From the NCBI RefSeq assembly GCF_019393635.1, contig NC_057866.1:229041359-229105358 (forward strand): DNA of 64,000 nt, given 5' to 3'. The position numbers were made by a program, and so were the translations under genes. The notes under the pieces were generated by a model that had not been told where the DNA came from, did not search any database, and saw only the letters and a program-made list of their open reading frames with translations. Positions 1 to 11,724 of the stretch are shown here, piece after piece. Position 1 is the first letter of the stretch, and every line of letters begins with the position of its first letter. The DNA comes from Dromiciops gliroides. Taxonomy: Eukaryota; Chordata; Mammalia; Microbiotheria; Microbiotheriidae.

Positions 1-537
1 AATCAGGGTCAGAGGGGCATTTTCCCTCATTGCTTCTGCCTAATTTTAATGAACCAAATCATTATTAAAGCAAGTCAAGAATTGACTAGTTGCTCTGCTT
101 TTGGGAGAGTTTGGTAAGTGGCAAATGCCTGGATAAGTCAAGTCTTTTCCCCTCCCCCTGGACCTCCTCCCATGTTTATATGTGCTTCTTGAATTCCCTA
201 TGCATTTCCTCCTTTTATCTGGGGGTGGGGTGGGTTGGGGGGGGTTGTAGTAGATTCCTATCATGGTATCACTTCTGTTTCTTCCTCCTTTGATTCTCAT
301 CCAAATGCATTACACCATGCTGGATGCTTTTGTTTCCTGTATTTTTTCCACACGGTATATTTTTCTCAAGTATGAGTCTATATATGAGTTATTTCTATTT
401 TTTCCTTTTGAATATAATGTGCCCTATTCAACTCATGAGTTTCATCCCATTTCTCAGTGATTATTTTGATTACTTAATTTGATCCCTTGAATTAAGATTT
501 TAAGTTCATGTTTTTATTACTCAAACTTACTATATTT
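1..537. other. No gene recognised
   Basis: AT-rich sequence with short open frames only. None of the translations resembles a known family, and I see no repeat apart from the G-run tract at 221-245. Treat as unique non-coding DNA. Confidence 0.5.
221..245 (+). other. G-run tract, possible G-quadruplex
   Basis: Runs of 5, 4, 3 and 8 G separated by one or two T within 25 bases, which fits the G3+N1-7 pattern for an intramolecular quadruplex on the + strand. No promoter or gene start is visible next to it, so a role is not implied. Confidence 0.4.
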
Positions 538-1306
538 GTTTTTTTAAAAAATAAGAAATCAAGATTTATTTTCCTTCAAGAATCTTTTCCATATCTATTA
601 GAGTACCTGGGGTAAAATTTAGGACCACTCTGTGGTAGTCCCTACCCACTCAGTGGCCTGAGCTGTAGGAGCCTCAGACCAGTCCTGGGTAGCAGGCTGA
701 GCACTCCAGTCTTTAGTAGGGAACTGCTGAATGGGCACAGATGACACCTGCACTCCCTCAGACCAATCGGCCACCTCTGGTTGAGCAGTAGTGAATTCTG
801 GGGCAGAGGCAGTCCATTCACCCTGACATTCCTTCTTTGTCACTGCCTTCTCAGTTATGGCCTTCTCAGCTGTTCCTTCTCAATCTCCTCTGGATCCTTG
901 TAGAAGTAAAGATCAGGCATCACTTCCCATGGGTGTTCATGGGAGATGGTACCATGCATATGTAGGACTTCACGGGCCAGCATCCACCACATCAGACCCA
1001 CAGAGTGAGCTCCCTTGTTGTTGCATGGAATGGCAATGTCCACATAGCAAAGTGGAGAATCTGTGTTGCACAATGCAATGGTTGAGAGGTTAACATATGA
1101 TGCTTCAGTTAGAAGCTGGTGATCTGCCCGAGGATCAGTGACCACCAAGAGGCGAGGTTCCCTGAAAGCTGCCTGAATCTGGTTAGTGAAGGTGCCCGGG
1201 GTGAAGGGTCCAGCAATAGGTGCAGTGCGGTTGGTAGCAGCAAATTTCAGTATAGCTCACTGGCCAGTATTCCTGGATGAGACAACACTAGTATCAGCAG
1301 GATTTT

Positions 1307-1622
1307 TTCCTCCTCTCCTCTCCTCTCCTCTCCTCTCCTCTCCTCTCCTCTCCTCTCCTCTCCTCTCCTCTCCTCTCCTCTCCTCTCCTCTCCTCTCCTC
1401 TCCTCTCCTCTCCTCTCCTCTCCTCTCCTCTCCTCTCCTCTCCTCTCCTCTCCTCTCCTCTCCTCTCCTCTCCTCTCCTTTCTTTTGGTGAGGCAATTGG
1501 GGTTAAATCACTTGCCCAGGGTCACACAGCTAGTAAGTGTCAAGTGTTTGAGACTGGATTTGAACTCAGGTTCTCCTGAATCCAGGGCCGGTGCTTTATC
1601 CACTGCACCACCTAGCTGCCCC
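1307..1622 (-). mobile_element. A-tailed tRNA-derived marsupial SINE with expanded tail, inserted in the RPSA pseudogene
   Basis: The SINE body is at about 1481-1622 in reverse orientation (it ends ctagctgcccc on the + strand). A 15-bp target-site duplication flanks it: TATCAGCAGGATTTT at 1292-1306 and TATCAGTAGGATTTT at 1623-1637, one mismatch. The tail side is occupied by the (TCCTC)n array. The duplicated bases are RPSA coding sequence (the ENPAD region), which proves that the pseudogene came first. Confidence 0.93.
1309..1480. repeat. (TCCTC)n / (GGAGA)n pentanucleotide array
   Basis: About 34 nearly perfect TCCTC units. The array lies exactly between the SINE body and the left target-site duplication, the place of the SINE A-rich tail, so it most likely grew from a mutated tail. 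The strand bias is polypurine/polypyrimidine. Confidence 0.95.
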
Positions 1623-2010
1623 TATCAGTAGGATTTTCAATGGCAACAATGGCATGAGCAGCAAGCAGAAGCTTTTCCCAGGTTCTCTTAAAATTAATGA
1701 TGTAGATGCTGTCACTCTTCCTTTTGTAGATATACTGTTCCATCTGGAAGTCCAAATTCGTGCCACCCAAATGGGTTTCTGCCATGAGAAATTTGAGGAC
1801 ATCCTTCTCCTTCATCTGCAAGACATTCAGGGCTCCAGACATTGTGAAAGTTTCCCTTTAAAGTTAAGACGGAAACCGAGAACAACGCAGTATGGACCCC
1901 TCTTCTCGGTAGCGGGGAAAGGAGTACATTTGGTTTTAAACATCTTAGGCCATGGATTTCTTTAGTAGACCATTTTTTGAATATTGTCTCCTATAAAATG
2001 TTAATCTTAA

Positions 2011-2401
<391 letters not shown>

Positions 2402-3029
2402 ACTAGCCTTTTTAAAAAATATAAAGAAAGATACATTCTTCTTGCTGCATTGTATCTGATGTTTTCTGTGGTATCTTTCTTGGAAGACAATTGTGGGAAG
2501 GTTTCTTTCTCTTCCTCCACGCTCCCCTATTTTCAGTTTGAATTGGGGTTTTCAGAGAGGTCCCTGAAACCCTCGATCAAATTTTCAAGACTCAGGCAAA
2601 TATGTTTTATTTTAAACTAATTTTTGTTAGATACACTCTATACCTCTTCAGAGGCTAATTACGAGGTCCTCATCTTTTCTTAGACTTCTTGGTTCCTAGC
2701 AATGTTTTCTAGGTTCTTTCTGGTTATATTTATCCTCATGTAAATCACTAGATGTGGGTGGTGGTTGTCACCTCTGACACGTTTGGGAACCCCCCTTATC
2801 ATGAACTGAGTATATTCTCAAAGGGAGAAAGCATATATTGAGATTGTTCATAATGGGTTATACCTCTCAGCAGGGATTCAACAATCACTTGTGCCCACCT
2901 TGTGCTCTCCTTTCTCTGACCCATTCTGGGTAATTTTTCTTATATTGAGATGTGTTGTCTCTCATCATCATTCCTTTTGGCTTAAGAAACTGCTTTCTAC
3001 TCAGACAATTCAATTCTATCATCCACAGC
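2402..3029. other. No gene recognised
   Basis: About 630 bases without a recognisable gene or repeat. Confidence 0.4.
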
Positions 3030-3246
3030 TAAGGTTCTTAACCTGGGGTACACATACCCTTCAAGGAAACTGGGGATAGATCTAAAGGATCCATGAACCT
3101 GGATGGGAACAATCTAAATCTTTTTTCCCTATATAATTAGTTTCTTTTATCATCCTATATATTTTATTTTATGCATTTGAAGTCATTATTCTGAAAAGGG
3201 GTCCATAGGCTTTTCCATGAACAGCAAAAAAGGTTAAGAATTTCTG
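3030..3246 (+). mobile_element. Old non-autonomous DNA transposon-like repeat (hAT-like, unresolved)
   Basis: Begins aaggttcttaacctgggg and ends with aaaaaggttaagaatttctg, so the ends are imperfect inverted repeats. The internal text (ggggtccataggctt near the right end) recurs at 35170-35350 and, inverted, at 18771-18965. This end structure fits a short DNA transposon; family assignment is from memory and unresolved. Confidence 0.55.
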
Positions 3247-3408
3247 ATTGACAGGAGAAGACTCACATCTATTACTTAGCTCCAAATATTTGTCTTCCTT
3301 CTCTGTGTTACATGTTTTCCCCAGTCAGCCTCCTAATATAGCTTATAATTAATTTCCTTTTTCTTTTTTTACATTAAAAAACAAAATCAAAATAACTAAT
3401 ATGTTTTC

Positions 3409-3850
3409 CAATTTTGAAAGACTTAGGAACTTTGATCAACACAATCACCAACCTTGATTCAAGAAGACTTTTTTTTTTTCCTTTGAGGGGCAATTGGGGT
3501 TAAGTGACTTGCCCAGGGTCACACAGCTAGTAAGTGTTAAATGTCTGAGGCCGGATTTGAACTCAGGTACTCCTGAATCCAGGGCCGGTGCTCTATCCAC
3601 TGCACCATCTAGCTGCCCCTCAAGAAGACTTTTAATGAAACACACCGCCCTCCACCTGATAGAGAGGGAATGGACTCAGTATGCAGATTGAGATATATTT
3701 ATTTTGGATGTAGCTAATGTATGAGCGCATTTTTCTTGACTATACATGTTTGGAACAACGGTTTTGTTTTTCTTTCCTTTTCAGTGGGGGTGGGGTGAAG
3801 TAGGAGGGAGAGAAGGTACATCTTCATTAGAAAAAAAAAATCAATTGAAA
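3409..3850 (+). mobile_element. Unclassified retrotransposon 3' end (copy A), interrupted by a SINE
   Basis: Shares an ordered series of blocks with 31493-31770: tttgaaag, tttgatcaa, gattc, atgaaac/atgaagc, gactcagtatgcag/gattcaggatgcag, ttgactata/ttaactatt, a gttttttt run and an AGTGGGG-type G-rich segment, ending in an A-rich stretch. The ending fits a non-LTR element (possibly an L1 3' UTR subfamily). A SINE splits it at 3473-3619. Confidence 0.6.
3473..3619 (-). mobile_element. A-tailed tRNA-derived SINE
   Basis: Full-length SINE in reverse orientation with a T-run at its low-coordinate end. A 13-bp perfect target-site duplication, TCAAGAAGACTTT, lies at 3459-3471 and again at 3620-3632. 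Confidence 0.95.
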
Positions 3851-4650
3851 AAAAGCAAATTCTGTTTTCCTTTGGTAGCACTCTATGATAATCTGGAAGG
3901 TAGAGAGGTGTTCTTTCTAGCTCTCACTATTTCCTCTGGTTGGAAGATCATTTTGTATTTTGTACTTTCATAGCTGTTCCCAAGCCTGGAAGAATATTAA
4001 TACTATGTTTTCTGATCGTCTTCGTGAAATTTCCCCTTTACCTCTATCCTAGTTGGAAATGAGCCACCCATACCCTAAAGGAGATTACATTCTGGTGGTA
4101 GGGGTGGAGGTGGTGAGGGTGAGTGGTGAGTTAAGATTCAACTTAATGCATAATACTAAATAACTTAAGGAGTAAGAGAGCACTGATGACTGGTGTGGGG
4201 AAGGGAGGGAGTAGATCTAGAAAGACTTTACCAAGGAGGAGAAACATGATCTGTGCCCTAAAGGAAGATGAGGAATCTGAGTGTTTGAAAGAAGGAAGTG
4301 CACTCTCCAGATAGTGAGGTAGAATGTTCACTTTGGCTAGGACACACAGTAGGGGAGCACATGAAATGAGACTACAATGGTAAGAGAAAGCCAAACTCTT
4401 GAGGCTTTGGGACCTTGATTTTCCTTTTTGCCCATCCTGTATCTCCCCCCCACTTCCCCTTGGCAGGACCAGTTAGATGAGGAATTCTTACAGGTTCCTA
4501 GAAAGTTACAAATTTCTGCCATGTTCCTTCTACTCCTAGTTCTGTGATATGGAGGGCCTATGTTTGAACTCCTCCTAACCATGTCCCATAGACACTCACT
4601 GGTCAGTGCCCCCTCTTCTGGTGCTTCTCATGTCTTAGAACATGTGTGAT
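3851..4650. other. No gene recognised; possible faint L2 relic
   Basis: 4140-4330 carries wording reminiscent of antisense L2 (gaaacatgatctgtgcc, agtgaggtag) but is too diverged to call. The rest is unassigned. A TGG/GGTGG-rich patch lies at 4093-4130. Confidence 0.3.
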
Positions 4651-4665
4651 AAAGAACAACCTATT

Positions 4666-4829
4666 GGGGCAGCTAGGTGGCGCAGTGGATAGAGCACCGG
4701 CCCTGGAGTCAGGAGTACCTGAGTTCAAATCCGGCCTCAGACACTTAACACTTACTAGCTGTGTGACCCTGGGCAAGTCACTTAACCCCAATTGCCTCAC
4801 TAAAAAAAACAAAAAAAACAAACAAAAAA
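4666..4829 (+). mobile_element. A-tailed tRNA-derived SINE
   Basis: Near-consensus full-length copy with box-like tRNA-derived head (gagttcaaatccggcctcag, a B-box-like block) and A-rich tail. A 15-bp perfect duplication, AAAGAACAACCTATT, lies at 4651-4665 and 4830-4844. The duplication starts with A-rich sequence, as expected for L1-endonuclease-primed integration. Confidence 0.97.
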
Positions 4830-4844
4830 AAAGAACAACCTATT

Positions 4845-6595
4845 GTTCTATTTCCCTGACCTTGAAGGTGGCAGGCCATAAAAGGAAAAATAACCTACCA
4901 AGATGAGGAAGAACCAAATGCTAAAAACTTTCTTCAATTTTGGGATTCCTTAGGGCCTAGAAGCCTCAAAACTCATATTAGCTCATGAGGATATATAACC
5001 AAATTCTTTGCTCTTGTGAAATTACAGAGCATAGAAACCTACTTACGTTATCTTCACAGGGGATAGGATTTAGAACTAAAAGAGACCCTAGTGATCATCT
5101 AAGTAAATTTGACCCTGATTCTTGTCCCTCCAGAGATATTTTTTTTTAAATAAAAGACGAAACTGTGAGAGTCAAGGACATGGTGAAGATCACCAGACAT
5201 CTTTGTTAGGCAATTTGTGGCCTGTAGATCATGGTTTATAAAACATTGCCCTGGGCTGTTTGTAGCACATGAAAAACATTTTTTTGCTATCTTTTGGGTG
5301 GAATGTGAGATTGATGAGAGCCTACTGAAACTCTGCCTCAGAGTAATTTGGGTTACAGAAGAATATTTGTGACCTAAAGCATAACATGAAGGCAAGTATC
5401 ATCAATGTAGCCCTGCTTTTCTGTGCATAATTATACCAAACTCTATCAGAAATGGATATTTTGGAACAGGGACTTGTGGAAAGGCTGTGAGAAAGTTCCT
5501 GAGAATACTGGAAGGAAGAGGAGGAAGGATGGGCAGTACCATGGATCTTGGGAACATGTGGGGAGATGTTGGTTCCTAGGTTTGCCCCATTTCATTCAGA
5601 GAGATAATGATGAGGAGCTGATTGCCGATGCCCAGGGTCAAGGGGTTGCTGTTGAGCACAGTGAAGTTCTGTGGTGCTGATGGGACCTGGAATGTCCCAG
5701 AACTATCCTCCCTTGCATTTCTTCTGGCATCAGAAGCCCAGGATGAAGAGGGAAAGGCAGGGGCAGCTCCCATATATGACATGGAAAACTGTTCTAGGCT
5801 GTTCCAACAGATGGTGGTCTCACATTTCCTGCTGGGAAGGGGAGATGGGGGAGTAGATAGATCCATTATTGTTCTTATTCCAGTCCCACTTTGCTCCCAA
5901 CCTCTATCTGGCAAACAACAGCACACAAACCAGGCCTAAGGAGTTTAACTTCTTCTATCTAGCAGTAGGGTAACCAGTAGCCAAAAGGGATGGACCCAAA
6001 GCACAGAGGATGGGAGAACACCAAGGGTTGGCCAGCTTTGTTTATTAGAATTACCTGTGCTAATCACTTTTGGCTGTAAGGCCAGGAAACAACTTTCATT
6101 TAATGTTTATTCCTGCTTAGACACTGGAGAGAGTACAGTTGACACAGTATTTTCCTCTGAAGCTTGGAGTCACTGAGAATGTCTCTGGGGGCTAGTCTCT
6201 CAAACCAAGTCCTTTCAGCCTAAAGGAGCTCATCCTCATTGCCTAAACAACAAACCAGGGCAGAAGGAGGGGGAAAAACAACAAAAACATTCCCTTTGGC
6301 TAGTTTTGTGCTTTTCAAATTCAGCCCATAGTTGGCTCAACATCCAATCAAGTCTTTTTATTTTTTTATTTTTTAAAGTTAGCAGACTGGAACCAGTCAT
6401 AGGATGTCTTTTCATGCTCCAGATCTGCAATCAGAGTCCTTCCATTGCACATCTTCAGAAGCAGGCCCCCTGCCCATCCTCTGAGGATGGAGCTCCATTG
6501 ACCAGCCCCCTATACACTGATAAAGAAAACTGCCAGGAAACCATATCCCTCACAAGGATAAACACCTCCCCTATCTAAGGCCAAGTGTGTTATAC
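4845..6595. other. No gene recognised
   Basis: About 1.75 kb. Around 5068-5110 there is a possible MIR-like scrap (agagaccctagtgatcatct). An open frame of 116 codons on the minus strand (5576-5926) and overlapping + frames at 5622-5939 have no family resemblance I recognise. Confidence 0.4.
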
Positions 6596-6599
6596 TGGG

Positions 6600-6770
6600 A
6601 AAGAGAAGAATCCTGGAGGCGGGAGATCTGAGACTCCCTTCATCTCTTAAACCCTCAGTTTATTATCTTTAAAATCTGGAGGACAAGAATTCTTGCACAA
6701 CGCCCTTCACAAGTTGTTATTAGGACAGTGCGTTGTAAGCCCTACAAATGTGGGTTGTCATTCCTTGCCC
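6600..6770 (+). mobile_element. MIR/CORE-SINE relic
   Basis: Diverged but ordered MIR wording: agactcccttcatctcttaa, ccctcagtttattatcttta, then ttgttattaggacagtgcgt and gtaagccctacaaatgtggg. Confidence 0.55.
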
Positions 6771-6799
6771 TAGGATTCCTGCATCCCCATGGTGCTCCT

Positions 6800-7003
6800 T
6801 CAGCCCTGACTGCTTCATTGATCTCTGTGCTTCTGGGGAGTTCAGAGAACTGCCTATTAATTTACAGGAAGCCTTTTAACTCCAAGGCCTTCCCTCTGTT
6901 AATTCTTTCCTATTTATCCTATATATCTATATCATCTATCTATATCTATCCATCCATCCATCCATCCATCCATCCATCCATCCATCCATCCATCCATCCA
7001 TCC

Positions 7004-7090
<87 letters not shown>

Positions 7091-7240
7091 ATCTATCTTG
7101 CTTTGTGTATGTTTGTTTGGATGTTGTCTCTCTCATTAGATTGTAAGCTCCTTGAGGGCAGACACTGTCTTTTGTCTCTTCTTGTATCCTCAGCACACTG
7201 CCTGGCACATTGTAGGTACTTAATAAATGATTATTGATTA
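6800..7240 (+). mobile_element. L2 LINE 3' end, containing a microsatellite
   Basis: The typical L2 3' terminus is clear at 7125-7240: attagattgtaagctccttg, agggcagacactgtc, cctggcacattgtagg, taataaatgattattgatt. The upstream part carries the tetranucleotide array. Confidence 0.85.
6941..7090. repeat. (CCAT)n(CTAT)n compound tetranucleotide microsatellite
   Basis: About 14 CCAT units are followed by about 21 CTAT units with a sharp switch near 7005. The change is one base per unit, pointing to spread of a single substituted unit by slippage. Confidence 0.97.
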
Positions 7241-7319
7241 AATTTTATCTTTGTATTGAACATCAGGGTAGCATAGCAGATGGGGATGGGGTGGGGGAGG
7301 GAGAAGGAAATAAGCATCT

Positions 7320-7565
7320 ACTTACTATTGGCCAGGCCATTTACAAATATTATTTCATTTGATTCTGTACAACAACCCTGTAGGTGCTATTATTAACCTC
7401 ATTTTTTATAGATGAGAGCACTGACTTGTGATTTGTCAGGGTCACACAGTTAGATAGGCTACTTGATATGGAGTCAGGAAGCTCTAGCTGAGACCCTTCA
7501 CCTTACTGGGACTCAGTTTCCCTTCCTGTAAAATGTAAAATGAAGGGATTGTATTCTTTGACCTT
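7320..7565 (+). mobile_element. MIR-type SINE relics
   Basis: Two adjacent MIR-like pieces: tttacaaatattatttcatt, tagatgagagcactgactt, gtcacacagttagatagg; then gagtcaggaag, ctcagtttcccttcctgtaa, aatgaagggattg. Confidence 0.65.
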
Positions 7566-7582
7566 TGTTGTCCTGTTCTGCT

Positions 7583-7795
7583 CTAAATATTTTTTTACCT
7601 TTTTTTTGTGAATTCCAAATTTTCTCCCTCCCTCCAGCCCCTTCCTCACCCATTTGAAAAGGCAAGCAATATGATATCCATTATACATGTGAAGTCATGC
7701 AAAATATTTCCACATTAGCCATGGAAAATAAAGTGAAAAAACCATCTTACTTCATGCACTCAGAGTTGAGTTCATCAGTTCTCTCTCTGGATGTG
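7583..7795 (-). mobile_element. 5'-truncated L1 3' end
   Basis: Antisense copy of the L1 3' terminus that recurs at 10067, 26738 and 54733 (aattccaaattttctccctc, aagcaatatgatatcc, gaagtcatgcaaaatatttcc). Flanked by an imperfect duplication GCTCTAAATATTT at 7570-7582 and GCTCTAAATCTTT at 7796-7808. Confidence 0.8.
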
Positions 7796-7808
7796 GCTCT
7801 AAATCTTT

Positions 7809-9579
7809 GATCCTGTTGCTCTTCAAAATCAAAAAAGCCACCAGAGGGAGGAAATCAGGTCTGATTATGATGTCCTCTGTGTTTGTGATGCCCATGCTGC
7901 TACCCTTGTCTCCCTTAAGGACTGTGGGAACATGATCCAGCTGTCTGGGCCTTGGGCTCCCTGAGAAGAGAGCCTCAAGAACAAACTGAGACAGCCACCT
8001 CTTCCTGTGGGCCTGCCTGGGGGTAGGGCCCCTGTCATTAGCCCTTCCCAGTTCTGAGCTTGCTTCCAGGATATAGTAGAGGGAGTTAATCAGAGGAAAA
8101 TTCTTCAGACATGAAAGCCAAGGGCAGTGTGGCAGGGTTGCTACCCTGGGACTACTTTTGGCAAAGAGTAGAGTCCAATGAGGACCCTGGTTATAGGTCC
8201 CACATTTAAACTCATTTTGCCTTTCAACTTATTTCAACAGGCACTGCCAAAAAATTTTTTTTATATAGTATTTAAAAAATACACACACACCAACCATTGT
8301 TTGTAATGACCTTTCAAAAGCTTGGAAATGTCTTTTTGGACCAATTTTGTCCTTTCCAATTTAGCAAACATGTGGTTTTGTGTGAGTTTTCCAATGGAAT
8401 TTCTAATTATCATGGCTTTTAAGAAAGTGCATAACCTGATGATCTCAATTATGAGGTAGGTTTGGCTTTCTGGCTAACATTTAATTGTTCTTAACTAAGA
8501 CAAAGCTATTGGAGAGCTGGGGCCTTGATTCTATGTATTTACCTGGGGATTCAGTCAAATAGTAGAAAAGGACTCACAAACTAAAATTTGTGAGCTTGGT
8601 TGAAAACTGTGGGCTCTTAGACCACAGGGGAAAATTGCTCCAAGGAAGGGGGCTCTTTAAGGAGAATGTCTAACCTTTAGGTCAACCCCAAAGTTTGAAT
8701 CTGGGAACCATTAGGAGCAGGAGCTCTTCAGAACTTAACTGCTGTGAGGGTGCAGAGAGAGTCAGTTTTGAAGGCAGCTGGGGCCTTTATAGATCAAAGT
8801 TAGTGTGTTGAATTGCACCCACGTGCATAGAGGTCATTGCTATGAGGAACTCCATTGTGTTCACTTTCTGCTTGGCCTGCTGCATTCCATGCTTCAAACT
8901 TCCAGGGGGCCTGCAAGGTCAAGTCCAAATACAAGAGACTGCAGAAGGGCCCCTTGGAATGGAATGAATGGAAGGATGACACCATTCACTTAGTCCTCCC
9001 TGGGAACTGGAAACCTGCCAAACAAGCTGTAACTCAACCATCTGTCTTCCCCCCCCATTCCATTTTAAGAGAGAAATGACAACACTTTGACCTACCTATT
9101 GAATGCAAAAGGATAGAAAAGGGGTGGGGTTGAAAAGGGAAGTGTTATTGAGCATGGTGCTCATGGACATGCACCATAAATACCTCACTTCAGCTTTAAT
9201 GGGGGGAAAATTCTAGCCTTTGAGCTGGGTCTGAGCTGTGTGACGGTCGTTAAAGTCAATGGGAAGCACGCGGCCCTCACCCTTGGCATGGATGGGAAAG
9301 GTTCTCCCCAAAGGCCTGAAAAGTTATGAGTAAATGGAGGAAGGACATTTTGTGTTAGTTTTCCAGCCCAGTAGTACATGGGAAGGCATCATAGAACAGA
9401 TAAACCTCTAAAGGCAACTGAGTCCAAAAAGGAGAGCCAAGAAAATGCTTATCTGAACCCCTAAGGACACTGGAGTTCATTAAGCATCCATTTCAGATCT
9501 GAGTCATTCTGACCTGTGTGCTGTTGCTTCCATGTCACACCTGACACCTTGCTTGGACCATGCAGTTGTGCTTGTACAT
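7809..9579. other. No gene recognised
   Basis: Nearly 1.8 kb with no recognisable repeat. Short open frames at 8800-9079 (both strands) and 9185-9379 (minus) do not resemble a family known to me. The piece near 9235-9300 holds several CpGs, more than its surroundings. Confidence 0.4.
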
Positions 9580-9694
9580 TTCTTTGTGTCTCTTTCTGGT
9601 TCAGCATTCCTTAAGAGCAGGGGCTGCTTTGTTTTTCATGAAAATACCCCTCACTCCTAGCACAGAGATTGGCACATAATAGGTATTTAATAGA
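9580..9694 (+). mobile_element. L2 LINE 3' end
   Basis: Diverged L2 terminus: cttaagagcaggggctgctt, ctcctagcacagagattggc, acataataggtatttaatag. Confidence 0.75.
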
Positions 9695-9885
9695 ATTGTG
9701 GATCTAGAGGTGGAAGGCACCCTAGGGGTTACCTAGTCCAATTTACTTATTTTACAGGGTCAAGAGAGGTTAAGTGACTTGCTCAGAATCACACAGCTAA
9801 TAAGTGTTGAAGCTGGGATTTGAACCCAGGTCTTTCTGGTTCTTAAGTCCAGCTTCCTATCCATTATGCTATCCTGTCTCTCATA
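9695..9885 (+). mobile_element. MIR-like CORE-SINE
   Basis: Ordered core and tail: gatctagaggtggaaggcac, acctagtccaattta, gaggttaagtgacttgctca, cacacagctaataagtg, gggatttgaacccaggtctt, ctatccattatgctat. Confidence 0.8.
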
Positions 9886-10066
9886 CCACCCTTATGGATA
9901 AAATGCTAATTGACTGAATGACATTTGAACTAAAACCCATTTCACATGTGTTTTTTAATAACAGGGAAAGCTTCATATGCTGTCATTTCCTGTACAATTT
10001 AAAACAAACAAATGAAAAAAATCAGGCTTTCATTCAAGGCTTAATAGACTTTGAGGGTAGTCCTTT

Positions 10067-10659
10067 TCTTTCTTTCTTTCTTTCTTTTTTTTAAATAATA
10101 AACATTTTTATTTAAAGTTTTAAGTTCCAAATTCTATCCCTCCTTCCCTCCTTCCCTTCCCCCCTCCTTGAGGCAGTAAGCAATCATGTAAAACATTTCC
10201 ATATTAGTCTTTTTGTATAAGAAAATGATTAAAGCAAAAAATGAAAGAAATATAGTGAAAAATATCATGTGTTCCATCAATATCAGTTCTTTCTTTGGAG
10301 GTGGATGATATACTTCATCAGTAGTCCTTTGGGATTGTCTTGGATCATTGTAGTGTTGAGAATAGCTAAGTCTTTCACAGTTCTTCATCAAACAATATTG
10401 CTGTCTCTGTGTACAATGTTCTCTTGGTTCTGGCTCATTTCTTATAGCACAATAATAATCTATCATCAGGGCAGCTAGGTGGCACAGTGGATAGAGCACC
10501 GGCCCTAGATTCAGGAGGACCTGAGTTCAAATCTGGCCTCAGACACTTTACACTTACTAGCTATGTGACTCTGGGCAAGTCACGTAACCCCAATTGCCTC
10601 ACCAAAAAAAAAAAAAAAATCCATCATCATCATGTACCACAGCTCCTTAACGATTCCCT
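10067..10659 (-). mobile_element. 5'-truncated L1 3' end, interrupted by a SINE
   Basis: Antisense L1 terminus (taataaacatttttatttaa, agttccaaattctatccctc, ttgaggcagtaagcaat) continuing into the end of ORF2/3'UTR. Flanked by GGTAGTCCTTT (10056-10066) and GGCAGTCCTTT (10660-10670). A SINE at 10469-10619 splits it. Confidence 0.88.
10469..10619 (+). mobile_element. A-tailed tRNA-derived SINE nested in an L1
   Basis: Full-length SINE with 15-base A-tail. The target duplication AATCTATCATCA / AATCCATCATCA (12 bp, one mismatch) is L1 sequence, so the SINE is younger than this L1. Confidence 0.92.
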
Positions 10660-10774
10660 GGCAGTCCTTTAGTTACCCAGCTTTGGCTGAATTAAAACAT
10701 TCAATGTTAATTAACATTAAGTGTTAAATAAACTAATTAGTTAAATGCTTGAGTTAACATTAGCAGAGAGATTA

Positions 10775-11165
10775 TCTTTCTGAGATCCAGGTAGAGTGAA
10801 TGACTTGCCCAGTCACACAGAGGGTGAGATTTGAACCCAGGTCCTCTGACTCCAGAGGTATTTATAATAATCAAGTACCAAGACTTCCACCAAAACTACA
10901 TACAGTTAAAGCTCTTACTTTCAGACGGTTGATGCCAACCACCCATTGAATTGAAATAGACTCCACCATCTATCTCCCACACCTGTCTCCTGTGCTTTCT
11001 CATACGTATCAGTATTAGTTGCACTTATGGACCTATTGCCTCAGTGCCTATCATTCACTCTCCCTGGATCTCAGTTTCTTCTTCTGTGAAATGTAGAGGT
11101 TGGACCAGATGATGTCTGAGGTCCTTTTTAGATCTATAGCTGTGATCATGTGATTTCCAGGATGT
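10775..11165 (+). mobile_element. MIR/CORE-SINE relics
   Basis: Two pieces: 10775-10860 (tgacttgcccagtcacacag, gagatttgaacccaggtcct) and 11035-11160 (ggatctcagtttcttcttct, gtgaaatgtagaggttggac, cagatgatgtctgaggtcct). Confidence 0.65.
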
Positions 11166-11724
11166 CCATTATATTTGGAATTTTTAAAGCAGCCTGAAAT
11201 AATTTACTTATTAATGTATTCAATATTGCTGGAGGCATACTTTCACCCAAGGGTACAGAGTTTCAGTGAATGATATAGGGTAAAACAAGGGATGCTTAGA
11301 GAAGTTGGGATTGGGTCAATATTTTGGAGTTTGATTAGAGTTTTTGTGTTTTACCATGTAAATAAGATTCCTTCATGCTATCTCAAACAAGTATTTTGTA
11401 AGGTTGTTTCTCCCTTTCCCTAACTTCTTTTTCTTAGTTGTTTATTCAAGACAGTGTTCTGACCAGCCTCAAAGTCTCAAAGACCTGAATTCAAGTCCAA
11501 CCTCTGACATATACTGTTTAAGTGACCTTGGTCAATCTCAGCCATCCTGGCAACTCTGTAATCTGGTAAATAGCAGAACTGTTGCTGATTTACTTTGGTA
11601 GAGGAGATCCCTTACTGGGGAGTTCTTTACCCCAATAAAATAACTCATTCTAACAAAGAAAAATATGCTATCTGCTTAACTACATGCACTAACTTATAGA
11701 ATTTTGAAAATAAATCCTTATCTG
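11166..11724. other. No gene recognised; faint MIR scrap
   Basis: A MIR-like scrap lies around 11480-11560 (tgaattcaagtccaacctct, agtgaccttggtcaa). Otherwise unassigned. Confidence 0.35.

Larger units (their letters stand above)
539..1925 (-). pseudogene. RPSA: RPSA (40S ribosomal protein SA / laminin receptor) processed pseudogene
   Basis: Intronless copy of the RPSA mRNA on the minus strand. The start codon is at 1840-1842 with the N-terminus [12 protein letters not shown], and translation is recognisable to the end of the family protein (stop at 619-621, C-terminus [14 protein letters not shown]). A 5'UTR-like stretch lies upstream (about 1843-1925) and AATAAA lies downstream at 565-570, followed by a short A-rich end near 539-550, as expected of a retroposed mRNA. 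It is dead: an in-frame TGA at 1257-1259 sits where the family has Arg (a CGA-to-TGA type change), a frameshift and stop lie near 845-860 around a short duplication, and a SINE is inserted at 1307-1622. RPSA is a small-subunit ribosomal protein with many processed pseudogenes in mammals. Interest lies in the insertion, not in function. Confidence 0.95.

Noticed and set aside
1186..1496. Frames with Leu-Leu-Ser-Ser-Pro or Glu-Glu-Arg-Arg-Gly repeats
   Set aside because: Translation of the (TCCTC)n array inside the SINE/RPSA stack.
4666..4829. Functional tRNA gene at SINE heads
   Set aside because: Only a B-box-like block is recognisable; no cloverleaf can be folded with confidence, and the sequence is a dispersed SINE.
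5576..5939. Overlapping frames of 105-116 codons on both strands
   Set aside because: No recognisable domain, no splice context I can support and no homologue I recall; left as unassigned.
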